Positions 52,631-60,144 of a DNA stretch of 64,000 nucleotides are shown piece by piece. The notes beneath the pieces were generated by a model. That model searched no databases. It worked only from the letters and a program-made list of their open reading frames with translations, and was not told where the DNA came from. Position 1 is the first letter of the stretch, and the number at the start of each line of letters is the position of its first letter. The position numbers and the translations under genes were made by a program. Source of the DNA: an uncultured Bacteroidales bacterium (GTDB taxonomy: Bacteria; Bacteroidota; Bacteroidia; Bacteroidales; Paludibacteraceae); contig ONMV01000015.1 of the NCBI GenBank assembly GCA_900319005.1, forward strand, positions 24,748 through 88,747. Direction: 5' to 3'.

Positions 52631-53092
52631 ATGGAAAGTCATTTTTTCGGAGTACCTGACATTATTATTATCGCGAACGCGGCGGTAATTTTAACCATCG
52701 CCTTTATTGTCGAACGGATCATCTCGTTCAAGAACGAACTCACGGACCTGCGCATCCGCCTACTTGCGTCCCAACACGAACAGGCACGCCGCGACCAGCT
52801 GATGCTTGAGCAGATCAAGCAACACACCAACAAACCGGACGCATTGAACGAGTTGTTGCAACTTTTCGGCAGCAAAGTGAACGCCATCCGCCGCGAATAC
52901 CCATCGCTCACGGACACGGACGCGCAGGTACTTATTTTAATCGGATTAGGCGTGGACAACAACGAGATTCTCTCCTTCACGGACATGTCCAAACGCACCT
53001 ATTACAAACGCCGCCAACTCATCGCACAGCGGATGAACACCACCGCCGCGCAACTCGACGAACTTGCAAAATCATTATTCACTTCTAAATAA
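52631..53092 (+). CDS. Membrane-anchored protein with C-terminal HTH-like domain
   Basis: 153 residues. N-terminal transmembrane helix (IIIIANAAVILTIAFIVERI, about 11-30), a coiled-coil region (about 33-75) and a C-terminal helical domain with YPSLTDTDAQVLILIGLGVD, NNEILSFTDMSKRTYYKRRQ, resembling a LuxR/GerE-type helix-turn-helix. It may be a membrane-bound transcription factor that regulates itself through the palindromes upstream. Followed after 9 bp by a second membrane protein gene, likely its partner. I cannot name the family. Confidence 0.7.
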   Translation: MESHFFGVPDIIIIANAAVILTIAFIVERIISFKNELTDLRIRLLASQHEQARRDQLMLEQIKQHTNKPDALNELLQLFGSKVNAIRREYPSLTDTDAQVLILIGLGVDNNEILSFTDMSKRTYYKRRQLIAQRMNTTAAQLDELAKSLFTSK

Positions 53093-53101
53093 TTTAACAT
53101 T

Positions 53102-53818
53102 ATGAAACGCTTTTATTGGATACGTTGTATCGACCTATTAGGCCTCTTTCTTGTAGATATCTTAGGAAGCTATCTGGATGCCATTTTTTCATTTACTGAT
53201 CGCTGGATAAGTCTTGTTCTTGTCATAGCTTACGTAGGCATAACCTATATTCTTCTCTATCGCAAAACGCCTGTCACCTTGACAGAAGAGGAGAAGAATG
53301 AGACCCTCCCCGAACGACAGGATTTCAGCCATGACTCCTCTAAAACTAATTGGAAAATTATACTATTCGGCATCTTTGCCTTTATAGCCTTGGTGTTTAT
53401 ATTTGAGTTTACATATTTTGGCTTGTATAGAATTTTCCTTGGCGCACCGGTTATGGAAACAGTAATATTTCTTCTGGAAACCTATTTAATCATCTTCAAA
53501 TCAATCACTTGGTGGATAGTAATAATTGGATTAATCGTTTTGTTTATTATCGACTCCCGGCGTAAGAACAACAATAAATATATTATCGATGGAGACACCC
53601 TCATTATTCAGGAAAACCGCATCTTCAAAACCGAAGAGGAACTTCGCATCCCGTTAGACACCATCGACGAGGTGTATATGCGCTTTAACGGAACAGGTTA
53701 TAGCGGTTTGTATCTCAATGTGCAAGGCATCAAACGTCGCCTGAACACCAGTACCGACTCCCTCGCCCTCGGCAAAGCTATCCTTCAGCACAAACAACGG
53801 ATCACAGCGGAGAAATAA
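53102..53818 (+). CDS. Integral membrane protein, unknown
   Basis: 238 residues with about four transmembrane segments (GLFLVDILGSYLDAIFSF; ISLVLVIAYVGITYILLY; IILFGIFAFIALVFIFEFTY; WWIVIIGLIVLFIIDS) and a cytoplasmic C-terminal domain of about 75 residues rich in beta strands (DGDTLIIQENRIFKTEEELR; IPLDTIDEVYMRFNG), similar in outline to bacterial PH domains. Probably coexpressed with the HTH-like protein. Function unknown. Confidence 0.65.
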   Translation: MKRFYWIRCIDLLGLFLVDILGSYLDAIFSFTDRWISLVLVIAYVGITYILLYRKTPVTLTEEEKNETLPERQDFSHDSSKTNWKIILFGIFAFIALVFIFEFTYFGLYRIFLGAPVMETVIFLLETYLIIFKSITWWIVIIGLIVLFIIDSRRKNNNKYIIDGDTLIIQENRIFKTEEELRIPLDTIDEVYMRFNGTGYSGLYLNVQGIKRRLNTSTDSLALGKAILQHKQRITAEK

Positions 53819-53960
53819 CCACAAAAAAACGGGATAAAAACGACATTCGAGTGGGTGATTAGTGGGTGATTAGTGGGTGGATAGTGGGTGGATAAGCCAA
53901 CGTGAGGCTAAGATCAAGCCTCAAAAAGAACGATTTCGGCTACACTTGCAAATCACGGTG
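53819..53960 (-). ncRNA. Possible small RNA from an orphan promoter
   Basis: A minus-strand promoter (53961-53992) would transcribe this gene-free region leftward. The RNA would contain the four 11-bp repeats and end near a T-rich stretch at about 53830-53820, or continue as antisense into the 53102-53818 gene. No start codon with a useful frame was seen. Existence is inference from the promoter only. Confidence 0.3.
53850..53893. repeat. Four 11-bp tandem repeats (AGTGGGTGATT type)
   Basis: AGTGGGTGATT twice, then AGTGGGTGGAT twice, 31 bp after the stop of the preceding gene. They lie downstream of the orphan minus-strand promoter at 53961-53992. Confidence 0.9.
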
Positions 53961-53992
53961 CAAAGGTACAAAAAAAAATTGGAATATGCAAA
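53961..53992 (-). promoter_or_regulatory. Orphan promoter pointing left
   Basis: Minus strand: TTTG (53992-53989), 20 bp, TACCTTTG (53968-53961). It has the same ideal spacing as the gene promoters, yet no minus-strand gene follows. Confidence 0.6.
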
Positions 53993-54039
53993 TTTACGAC
54001 TTCAAAAAACTCATAAAATGAAAAAAAGTGGCATACACT

Positions 54040-54071
54040 CTTGTGTATGTCATTTATTTTTTGTACCTTTG
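54040..54071 (+). promoter_or_regulatory. Promoter of the lipid kinase gene
   Basis: CTTG 54040-54043, 20 bp, TACCTTTG 54064-54071; the ATG at 54103 is 31 bp further. Confidence 0.78.
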
Positions 54072-54102
54072 CAGCCGATTTAGATTGCATAATTATGTAC
54101 TT

Positions 54103-54996
54103 ATGAAAAATATAGCATTTATCATCAATCCTATTTCGGGCAACAAAGAGACGCAGAACGCGAAGAAAAAATTGCCGAAGTTGATCATGCAGACCTTGGA
54201 CACCGACCAATGGTTGCCGAACATCGTCTGTACAGAGTACGCCGGACATGCCTCGGAACTCGCCTACCAATACGCACGAATGGGCTTTGACGCAGTAGTC
54301 GCTGTCGGAGGTGACGGCACGGTGAACGAAGTAGCGAAAGGGCTCAAAGGCACCAACACCGCCCTCGGCATCATCCCGATGGGTAGCGGTAACGGCTTTG
54401 CACGACATCTGAACATCCCCATCCGACCTCAGAAAGCGATTGAGATGATCAATCATAGCGAACCCATCTCCGTGGATTACGGCTTGGCGAACGGCAAACT
54501 GTTCGTCAGCACGTGTGGCACGGGTTTTGATGCACTCATAGCAGACCATTTCGCAGGCAGCAACAAACGCGGATTCGCTACTTACCTGCAGAAAGTGCTG
54601 CATGACGCTTTCTCGTATCATCCGCAGACTTACCACATCGTAGGCGACGGACTCGACGTGACGCACAAAGCGTTTCTCATCACTTTCGCTAACGCAAACC
54701 AGTGGGGCTACGAAGCGCTCATCGCACCTCGGGCAAGTGTGCAGGACGGCATGATGGATATCATGCTCATGTCCAGCAATGCCCTCTTAGGCAGCGCGAG
54801 TCTGGCACTTCGGCTCTTTACAGGCAGCATTGATGACAGCCATTTCATGGACACCCTGCGCGCCAAAGAAGTCACCCTCTTCCGCGAAGAAGTAGGACCC
54901 TTCCACCTCGACGGTGATCCCGTGGAAATGGAGAAAGATATACACATCAAAATCGTTCCCGACGGACTACGCGTTCTCGTTGAGAAGCGATTTTAA
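54103..54996 (+). CDS. Diacylglycerol/lipid kinase family protein (YegS-like)
   Basis: 297 residues from ATG 54103 (MKNIAFIINPISGNK). An upstream start at 54028 is ruled out by the promoter. VVAVGGDGTVNEVAKGL (about residues 62-78) is the nucleotide-binding signature of DAGK_cat, with LGIIPMGSGNGFARHLNIP and LDGDPVEM in the C-terminal domain. It phosphorylates a lipid such as diacylglycerol or a sphingoid base; Bacteroidales make sphingolipids. Followed by an 8-bp tandem repeat and dut. Confidence 0.93.
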   Translation: MKNIAFIINPISGNKETQNAKKKLPKLIMQTLDTDQWLPNIVCTEYAGHASELAYQYARMGFDAVVAVGGDGTVNEVAKGLKGTNTALGIIPMGSGNGFARHLNIPIRPQKAIEMINHSEPISVDYGLANGKLFVSTCGTGFDALIADHFAGSNKRGFATYLQKVLHDAFSYHPQTYHIVGDGLDVTHKAFLITFANANQWGYEALIAPRASVQDGMMDIMLMSSNALLGSASLALRLFTGSIDDSHFMDTLRAKEVTLFREEVGPFHLDGDPVEMEKDIHIKIVPDGLRVLVEKRF

Positions 54997-54998
54997 AT

Positions 54999-55038
54999 AG
55001 TCCACTAGTCCACTAGTCTACTAGTCCACTAGTTTACC
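54999..55038. repeat. 8-bp tandem repeat (AGTCCACT x5)
   Basis: AGTCCACT, AGTCCACT, AGTCTACT, AGTCCACT, AGTTTACC, starting 3 bp after the lipid kinase stop and ending 14 bp before dut. Confidence 0.9.
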
Positions 55039-55052
55039 AGAATATTCGAATT

Positions 55053-55487
55053 ATGGAACTAAAAATAATCAACAAGAGCAATAATCCGCTGCCTCGTTAC
55101 GAGAGTGAGCAGGCAGCAGGAATGGATATACGATGCAACATCAGCGAGGCAATCACCTTGCAGCCGATGGAAAGACGTCTTATCCCGACAGGTCTCTTCA
55201 TCGAGTTACCGGTCGGTTATGAAGCACAGATCCGTCCGCGTAGCGGTCTTGCCCTCAAACGCGGACTGACCGTACTCAACACACCGGGTACCATCGATGC
55301 CGACTACCGCGGAGAGATAGGCGTCATCCTCATCAACCTCAGCGGTGAAGCGCAGACCATCGAACCCGGCGAACGGATATGCCAGATGGTGATCGCCGGA
55401 CATGAGACACCGGAGGTTGTGGAAGTGACCGAACTGAGTGCTACCGAACGAGGAGAAGGCGGGTTCGGACACTCGGGAAGAAAATGA
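55053..55487 (+). CDS. dut: dUTP diphosphatase
   Basis: 144 residues. AAGMDIRC (motif 1), [11 protein letters not shown] (motif 2), [18 protein letters not shown] (motif 3), ERICQMVI (motif 4) and [11 protein letters not shown] (motif 5) are all present. It converts dUTP to dUMP and keeps uracil out of DNA, complementing Ung. Normal length. Confidence 0.97.
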   Translation: MELKIINKSNNPLPRYESEQAAGMDIRCNISEAITLQPMERRLIPTGLFIELPVGYEAQIRPRSGLALKRGLTVLNTPGTIDADYRGEIGVILINLSGEAQTIEPGERICQMVIAGHETPEVVEVTELSATERGEGGFGHSGRK

Positions 55488-55530
55488 AAAGTGAAAGGTA
55501 AAAGATGAAAGTAGGAATAAAGAATAAAGA
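55485..55530. repeat. Heptamer run from the dut stop into the TPR gene start
   Basis: TGAAAAG, TGAAAGG, TAAAAGA, TGAAAGT, AGGAATA, AAGAATA. The dut stop and the TPR start codon lie within it. Confidence 0.8.
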
Positions 55531-56416
55531 CCGCTTCGCTAAAAGAATAAAGACTAAACGACTACTGATGATAGCATTTTTGTCTTTATTCCTTACTCCT
55601 TATTCTTTAATCGTTTCTCAAAACACGGTTGAGCAGGAACAGCAGTTCACTTATTATTGGTATGCCGCCAAACAAGCCATCAACGCAGAGAAATACGACG
55701 AAGCCCTGACACTCTTGGAGTTCTGCCGGCTCATCAAACCCGACGACGGACAGACCCTCACATTCTTAGGCACGATGTACGACGCGCTGAGAATGCCGGA
55801 AAGGGCTATGAAACTGTTTAAAGAAGCCTATGAAGCCGATCCCGACGGGCAATGGAAAAACTACCTCGAGAGACTTCTCCAGCAAGCCGTCAACGAAGGA
55901 CAATGGAAACAAGCCATTAAGATCCAAGACGAGATAGACAAACACCAGGAATACGATGCAGCAAGCGCATATACGCACGGACGATTGTACCTCTTTGCCG
56001 GCAAACCTAAAAAAGCCCTCGCTGCGATTGATAAGTACTTGGAGACCGACCCGACTCACCTGCCCTTACTGACTTTCCGCGTGGAGATCATGGAGCAGAC
56101 GAAAGCGAAGAGCAAGGATCTGTACACCTATTACAAACGGATCTTGGCGCTCAACCCGGGACATTTGATGATCCTCAATAACTACGCTTACCATCTCGCT
56201 ACACATGGCGGAGATCTCAAAGAGGCAGAGCGGATGAGTGCTATCACTATCCGGGAAGAACCCGACAACGCCGTTTATCTGGATACATACGGATGGATTC
56301 TCCATCTGCAGGGACAAGACGAACTGGCACTCTTCTTCCTCCAACGTGCCCTCAGTAACGCATCCGAAAACACCAACGAAGAAATACAAAAACATATCAA
56401 TGCAATTAAAAAATAA
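55505..56416 (+). CDS. TPR repeat protein, secreted or membrane-anchored
   Basis: 303 residues. Signal or anchor sequence RLLMIAFLSLFLTPYSLIVS (about residues 19-38) followed by about six TPR-like helical pairs (EKYDEALTLLEFCRLIKPDD; MPERAMKLFKEAYEADPDGQ; LDTYGWILHLQGQDELALFF). TPR proteins hold protein complexes; in this cluster (DUF4292 lipoprotein, EnvC-like protein) an envelope role is likely. The n-region is encoded by a 23-bp repeat copy and the hydrophobic core by four heptamers (55583-55610). 3' end overlaps the next gene by 17 bp. Confidence 0.82.
   Translation: MKVGIKNKDRFAKRIKTKRLLMIAFLSLFLTPYSLIVSQNTVEQEQQFTYYWYAAKQAINAEKYDEALTLLEFCRLIKPDDGQTLTFLGTMYDALRMPERAMKLFKEAYEADPDGQWKNYLERLLQQAVNEGQWKQAIKIQDEIDKHQEYDAASAYTHGRLYLFAGKPKKALAAIDKYLETDPTHLPLLTFRVEIMEQTKAKSKDLYTYYKRILALNPGHLMILNNYAYHLATHGGDLKEAERMSAITIREEPDNAVYLDTYGWILHLQGQDELALFFLQRALSNASENTNEEIQKHINAIKK
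55529..55551. repeat. 23-bp repeat copy in the TPR gene start
   Basis: GACCGCTTCGCTAAAAGAAT plus AAA, matching the family at 48816 and 56953. It codes for the basic n-region of the signal sequence. Confidence 0.75.
55583..55610. repeat. Heptamer run coding for a signal-peptide core
   Basis: TCTTTAT, TCCTTAC, TCCTTAT, TCTTTAA: four 7-bp units reading SLFLTPYSLI in frame. Confidence 0.8.
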
Positions 56417-56954
56417 ATACCTGTTTCTGCTGGCTGCTCTGTTTCTCATCAGTTGTGGAACGAAAAAGAAAATAACTGAGAGCCATCAGCCGGAAATGAG
56501 CCAACCGACTTGGCACACCTGTCTTATCCAGAATGCCAAAGCAACCCTCTCCATGGACGGAAACCCTCTCTCCGCTACCGTCACCATGCAGACGGTTCAC
56601 GACTCGATGCTCGTCATCAGCGTTATGCCCCTCTTGGGAATAGAGGTGGCACGATTCGAAGCTACACCCTTGGAGTTAACCGGTATCAATAAGTTCGACG
56701 GCACTTATGCCACCATAACCTATGCCGAACTGAACCGTACACTTACCCCCTCTCTGAACTGGGACATCCTCCAGCAGACCTGTACCGCCGAACTGCCTAC
56801 AGGCTCAGAGAAAGCCCGATTAGTGTACCAACTGGGAGAGAAAACGATTGAACTGATCATTGACTACACTCCACGACGGCTGGATGTACCCGTCCGGGTG
56901 AGCCATCAGAACCTCAGCAGATACAAAAAAATAGATATCAATAAATGGTTATGA
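56400..56954 (+). CDS. DUF4292 lipoprotein
   Basis: 184 residues from ATG 56400. Lipobox LFLISCGTKK (Cys at about 18). The body (LDGNPLSATVTMQ-like start, MPLLGIEVARFEATPLELTG, VSHQNLSRYKKIDINKWL at the end) matches DUF4292, a LolA/LolB-like fold in Bacteroidota, possibly involved in lipoprotein handling. It overlaps the TPR gene by 17 bp and the M23 gene by 10 bp, so the three are likely coupled. Confidence 0.85.
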   Translation: MQLKNKYLFLLAALFLISCGTKKKITESHQPEMSQPTWHTCLIQNAKATLSMDGNPLSATVTMQTVHDSMLVISVMPLLGIEVARFEATPLELTGINKFDGTYATITYAELNRTLTPSLNWDILQQTCTAELPTGSEKARLVYQLGEKTIELIIDYTPRRLDVPVRVSHQNLSRYKKIDINKWL

Positions 56955-58195
56955 CCGCTTCGCTGAAAGACATAAGACCGCTCGTTGCTCTCGCTAAAAG
57001 ACAAAAGACGAAATGGGTTCGACTAATCTTATTAGTCCTTTGTCCTTTGTCCTTTGCCCTTTGTCCACTTCAGGCTGCGGATAATGTGAAAGACTTGCAA
57101 AACAAGCAGAAGAAACTACAACAGGAGATTGAGCATACCAACAAAATGCTCAAGCAGACCAAGAAAGATGAAAGTGCTACGATGAACAAGTTGCAGCTGA
57201 TCGGTAATAATATCAAGAACCAAAAGAAACTGATCAATGCCTTGGACAATGAGATCTTCGCCCTCAATGCGGAGATGACCGCTTTAAGTGCTACCCGTGA
57301 TTCATTGCAAACCGTACTGGAATCCTACAAAGCCGATTACGCCGAGATGGTACGTCAGAGCCATTTCGCACAAATGCAACAATCCCCCCTCTTGTTTCTC
57401 CTGAGCAGCGACAGTTTTCAGCAATTAGCGCGCAGAGCACGTTACCTCCAGGAGTTTGCGGCATTCCGGCAGGAACAAGTCCGACGCATCGAACATACAC
57501 AATCGGAGATAGACATCCAGAACGAACTGCTGCAAGCTAACAAACATGACAAACTGACCGCCCTCGACACCCGCAAACGTGAGCAAGAGAACCTCAAACG
57601 AGACGAACGCAAGCAGCAGACCATGCTCAAACAGCTCAAGAGCAAAGAGAAAGATCTCAGCAAACAGCTCAAAGCCCAGCAAAAGAAAGTAGCGGAGCTG
57701 AACAAGAAAATCGACGAGATGGTTCGCCAACAAGCGCAGAAAGCTTCCAAGACATCCCTCACCAAAGAGCAAAAACTACTTGCCGGAGGTTTTGAAGCGA
57801 ACAAAGGACGTCTCCCTTGGCCCGTTGAGAAAGGCATGATCAGTGGACATTTCGGCAAACAGCAACACCCTCTCCATGAACATGTGATCATTGATAACAA
57901 AGGCATATACATCCAAACGACTGCAGGTACCAAAGCGCGTGCAGTCTATAAAGGAGAAGTTACCAGTTGTTTCATCATCGCCGGCACATATGCCGTCATC
58001 GTGCAGCATGGTAACTACCGCACAGTCTATTCCAACCTCACCTCGCTTAACGTTAAGCAGGGCGACCAAGTGGATACCAAACAAGTGATCGGTACCATCT
58101 TCACCGACCCCGAACAAGACCAGAAAACGGAATTATATTTCCAGATATACAAAGATATGAACATCGTAAACCCTGAATTATGGATAGCAAAATAA
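56945..58195 (+). CDS. EnvC-like coiled-coil protein with degenerate M23 domain
   Basis: 416 residues. Signal sequence (about 22-45), a long coiled coil (about 48-285) and a C-terminal LytM/M23 domain (MISGHFGKQQHPLHEHVIID; KGEVTSCFIIAGTYAVIVQH; GNYRTVYSNLTSLNVKQGDQ). The zinc-binding residues are partly lost (the last LHFE-type motif reads LYFQI), as in EnvC, which activates amidases at the septum together with FtsEX. So likely a regulator and not an enzyme. The first residues come from 23-bp repeat copies and the signal core from heptamers. Confidence 0.85.
   Translation: MVMTASLKDIRPLVALAKRQKTKWVRLILLVLCPLSFALCPLQAADNVKDLQNKQKKLQQEIEHTNKMLKQTKKDESATMNKLQLIGNNIKNQKKLINALDNEIFALNAEMTALSATRDSLQTVLESYKADYAEMVRQSHFAQMQQSPLLFLLSSDSFQQLARRARYLQEFAAFRQEQVRRIEHTQSEIDIQNELLQANKHDKLTALDTRKREQENLKRDERKQQTMLKQLKSKEKDLSKQLKAQQKKVAELNKKIDEMVRQQAQKASKTSLTKEQKLLAGGFEANKGRLPWPVEKGMISGHFGKQQHPLHEHVIIDNKGIYIQTTAGTKARAVYKGEVTSCFIIAGTYAVIVQHGNYRTVYSNLTSLNVKQGDQVDTKQVIGTIFTDPEQDQKTELYFQIYKDMNIVNPELWIAK
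56953..56975. repeat. 23-bp repeat copy in the EnvC-like gene start
   Basis: GACCGCTTCGCTGAAAGACA plus TAA, followed by a second diverged copy to about 57010. It forms codons 3-20 of the EnvC-like gene. Confidence 0.8.
57037..57064. repeat. Heptamer run coding for a signal-peptide core
   Basis: CCTTTGT, CCTTTGT, CCTTTGC, CCTTTGT; in frame LCPLSFALCP, which forms the hydrophobic core of the signal peptide. Confidence 0.85.
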
Positions 58196-58698
58196 AGTTG
58201 AAAGTAGAAAGTTTAAAGTGGATAGTTATCTCGCTCATAGCGATCACTTTTCTGCCCGGCTGCAAGCAAGATGAATGGACCGATTGGAGATTGCAGAACG
58301 ACATATGGTTGGAGTTGAACAAGGCGAAAGATAGTGTGCAAACCACCTCCACCGGTTTACAATACAAAATCATTGCCGACCCCTTGGCGGAGAACAATGA
58401 TGCCAAGCCCAAACCCAATAGTACAGTGGTTTGTGATTACACCTTGAGACTGATCAACGGAACTGTCATCGAGTCCAGAAAGGAACAACCCATCTATCTG
58501 GCAAGTACGATTCCCGGATTCAGAGAAGGATGTATCAAAGTACGCACCCACGGAGACATTCACCTCTATATCCCGGCACACTTAGGCTATGATTACGACA
58601 CCTCAGACGGAAGAGGAGCCGGCACGGAGGGTTACAAGACCTATATTCCCCCTTATTCAACGCTTATTTACGAGATTCATATATGCAGTTTCTATTAA
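58180..58698 (+). CDS. FKBP-type peptidyl-prolyl isomerase lipoprotein
   Basis: 172 residues. Lipobox ITFLPGCKQD (Cys at about 28) after a signal helix, then an FKBP domain (TSTGLQYKIIADPLAE; STVVCDYTLRLINGTVIESR; GFREGCIKVRTHGDIHLYIP; YDTSDGRG). It should help fold exported proteins in the periplasm. The first codons after ATG consist of four heptamers (58194-58221). Start overlaps the EnvC-like gene by 16 bp. Confidence 0.9.
   Translation: MDSKIKLKVESLKWIVISLIAITFLPGCKQDEWTDWRLQNDIWLELNKAKDSVQTTSTGLQYKIIADPLAENNDAKPKPNSTVVCDYTLRLINGTVIESRKEQPIYLASTIPGFREGCIKVRTHGDIHLYIPAHLGYDYDTSDGRGAGTEGYKTYIPPYSTLIYEIHICSFY
58194..58221. repeat. Heptamer run at the FKBP gene start
   Basis: AAAGTTG, AAAGTAG, AAAGTTT, AAAGTGG: codes for KLKVESLKW, the signal n-region. 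Confidence 0.8.
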
Positions 58699-59174
58699 AA
58701 AGCAGCTTGTTTGTCAGCCTCCTTGTGCTGCTTGCCGCCTGTGACAGTATAGGTTCGCAATCCAGCGTACCCCGTATGCCGGTGAATGTGACGATTGATA
58801 CCCGTCAAGGAGAGTTTGTCCATTTCACACCCGAAGCGCTGAACACATACGTCATCATCGACAAAGACGGTTATCACTATAACGGTCACGACATTCCTCT
58901 GCCTTTCACGGGAGCTTTCGGCTGCGGAGGAGTACTCGTATATGTGAATATTTTAGGGGGTTACAGTGCTTATGACTTAGCTTGTCCGTATTGTTACCCC
59001 AAAGGGCATATCGAATCCTGTAAGGTCGATGCACCTTTCGCCACATGCCCGCGATGCGGAGAAATATATGACATTAGCGGCGGCATCGGAGTGCCTACCA
59101 AAGGCATCGGAAACGAGTGTCTGCGATCGCTTCCTCTCACATATGTCAACAGTGTAATCCGTATTCAACAATGA
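58683..59174 (+). CDS. Rieske/zinc-ribbon-like lipoprotein
   Basis: 163 residues. Lipobox LVLLAACDSI (Cys about 20), then a beta-rich domain with YSAYDLACPYCYPKGHIESC and FATCPRCGEIYDISGG. The layout resembles periplasmic Rieske-like proteins, but the metal ligands are two CPxC pairs and not the Cys-His pairs of a Rieske cluster, so zinc or a rubredoxin-like site is more likely. Overlaps FKBP by 16 bp. Function unknown. Confidence 0.75.
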   Translation: MQFLLKSSLFVSLLVLLAACDSIGSQSSVPRMPVNVTIDTRQGEFVHFTPEALNTYVIIDKDGYHYNGHDIPLPFTGAFGCGGVLVYVNILGGYSAYDLACPYCYPKGHIESCKVDAPFATCPRCGEIYDISGGIGVPTKGIGNECLRSLPLTYVNSVIRIQQ

Positions 59175-59575
59175 TCACCAAAGACGATTTACTCTCCCTC
59201 GGTTTTCTCAAACGAACCCACAACAAAGACTTACCTCCGTTCGTCTTTGTGCAACGTGACGGGCTCTTTGTACCTTTCCGCTCCGAAGAGATTGCTTCGC
59301 TCATGGGCGAGGAGATTTGGGTACTTCGCAGCGACGTGCAGGAAGAAGAGGACGGACTGATGACTTGGCAGGATCTGGTAGGTTACACCATCGAGGACGA
59401 AGGAGCAAAAGGTGAATGGGTAACGGTCGGCGTCATTGCAGACATCGACGAGAGTACCATCAACACCTTAGCGACCCTTGAAGACGGACGGATGATCCCC
59501 CTTCATGAAGATTTTATTATAGATATAGACGAAGACGCACATCTTCTGCGCGTCCATTTACCCTTTGCGCTATGA
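59171..59575 (+). CDS. rimM: RimM-like ribosome maturation protein, shortened
   Basis: 134 residues from ATG 59171. The C-terminal PRC-type half is clear (LVGYTIEDE; VGVIADIDESTINTLATLED; MIPLHEDFIIDIDEDAHLLR, then VHLPFAL). The N-terminal domain (LGFLKRTHNKDLPPFVFVQR) is about 35 residues shorter than in usual RimM of 170 residues; the HGxxGE-type segment is not there. It assists 30S head assembly. Placed 4 bp into trmH (overlap), a fitting RNA-related pair. Confidence 0.72.
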   Translation: MITKDDLLSLGFLKRTHNKDLPPFVFVQRDGLFVPFRSEEIASLMGEEIWVLRSDVQEEEDGLMTWQDLVGYTIEDEGAKGEWVTVGVIADIDESTINTLATLEDGRMIPLHEDFIIDIDEDAHLLRVHLPFAL

Positions 59576-60144
59576 GAGAAAAACTAACCGCACAAGAGAT
59601 GGGGCGCATGAACGTGGAGCAATACCGCGAAGCCGACAAACTGCCGCTGGTAGTAGTCCTTGACAACGTGCGCAGCCAACATAACGTGGGGGCAGTCTTC
59701 CGCACAGCCGACGCCATGCGGATTGAGAAAGTGGTGCTCTGCGGGATCTGTTGCTGCCCCCCGAACCAAGAGATCCATAAGACCGCCCTCGGAGCAGAGG
59801 AGAGTGTGGATTGGGTCTATTTCAAAGAGACACTTGATGCCGTCCATGATCTCCAAGCCGAAGGCTACACCGTTTATGCTATCGAACAAGCCCATAACTC
59901 CATCACCCTCGAAGAAGCAGTGGAGCAATTATCAATTGTCAATTATCAATTGTCAATTAGTCCTAAGACAGCCGTTGTCTTAGGACACGAGGTCTTCGGT
60001 GTTCAACAAGAAGTAGTAGATAGTTGTAATCAATGTATAGAGATCCCTCAATACGGAACGAAGCACTCAATGAACGTGTCGGTAACGGCAGGCATTGTGA
60101 TGTACCGCTTTGCCTCCTCTCTCCGGCGAAGAACAAAGAAGTAG
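59572..60144 (+). CDS. TrmH/SpoU family RNA 2'-O-methyltransferase
   Basis: 190 residues with the SPOUT motifs: LVVVLDNVRSQHNVGAVFRT (motif 1), AVVLGHEVFGVQQEVVDSCN (motif 2) and IPQYGTKHSMNVSVTAGIVM (motif 3). It methylates ribose in tRNA or rRNA using SAM. The coding sequence contains five heptamers (59936-59970) that read as QLSIVNYQLSIS between motifs 1 and 2, directly before the motif 2 strand. Its last 112 bp are shared in another frame with the U32 gene. Confidence 0.93.
   Translation: MREKLTAQEMGRMNVEQYREADKLPLVVVLDNVRSQHNVGAVFRTADAMRIEKVVLCGICCCPPNQEIHKTALGAEESVDWVYFKETLDAVHDLQAEGYTVYAIEQAHNSITLEEAVEQLSIVNYQLSISPKTAVVLGHEVFGVQQEVVDSCNQCIEIPQYGTKHSMNVSVTAGIVMYRFASSLRRRTKK
59936..59970. 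repeat. Heptamer run inside trmH
   Basis: CAATTAT, CAATTGT, CAATTAT, CAATTGT, CAATTAG, in frame QLSIVNYQLSIS. Confidence 0.9.

Noticed and set aside
53850-53893. CRISPR-like appearance of the tandem repeats here and at 937, 6264, 12971 and 63701
   Set aside because: Units of 11 bp follow each other directly without spacers, and no cas gene is present.
54999-55038. Possible att site or integrase target in the 8-bp repeat
   Set aside because: No integrase, tRNA or second copy nearby; it fits the general pattern of short tandem repeats in spacers.
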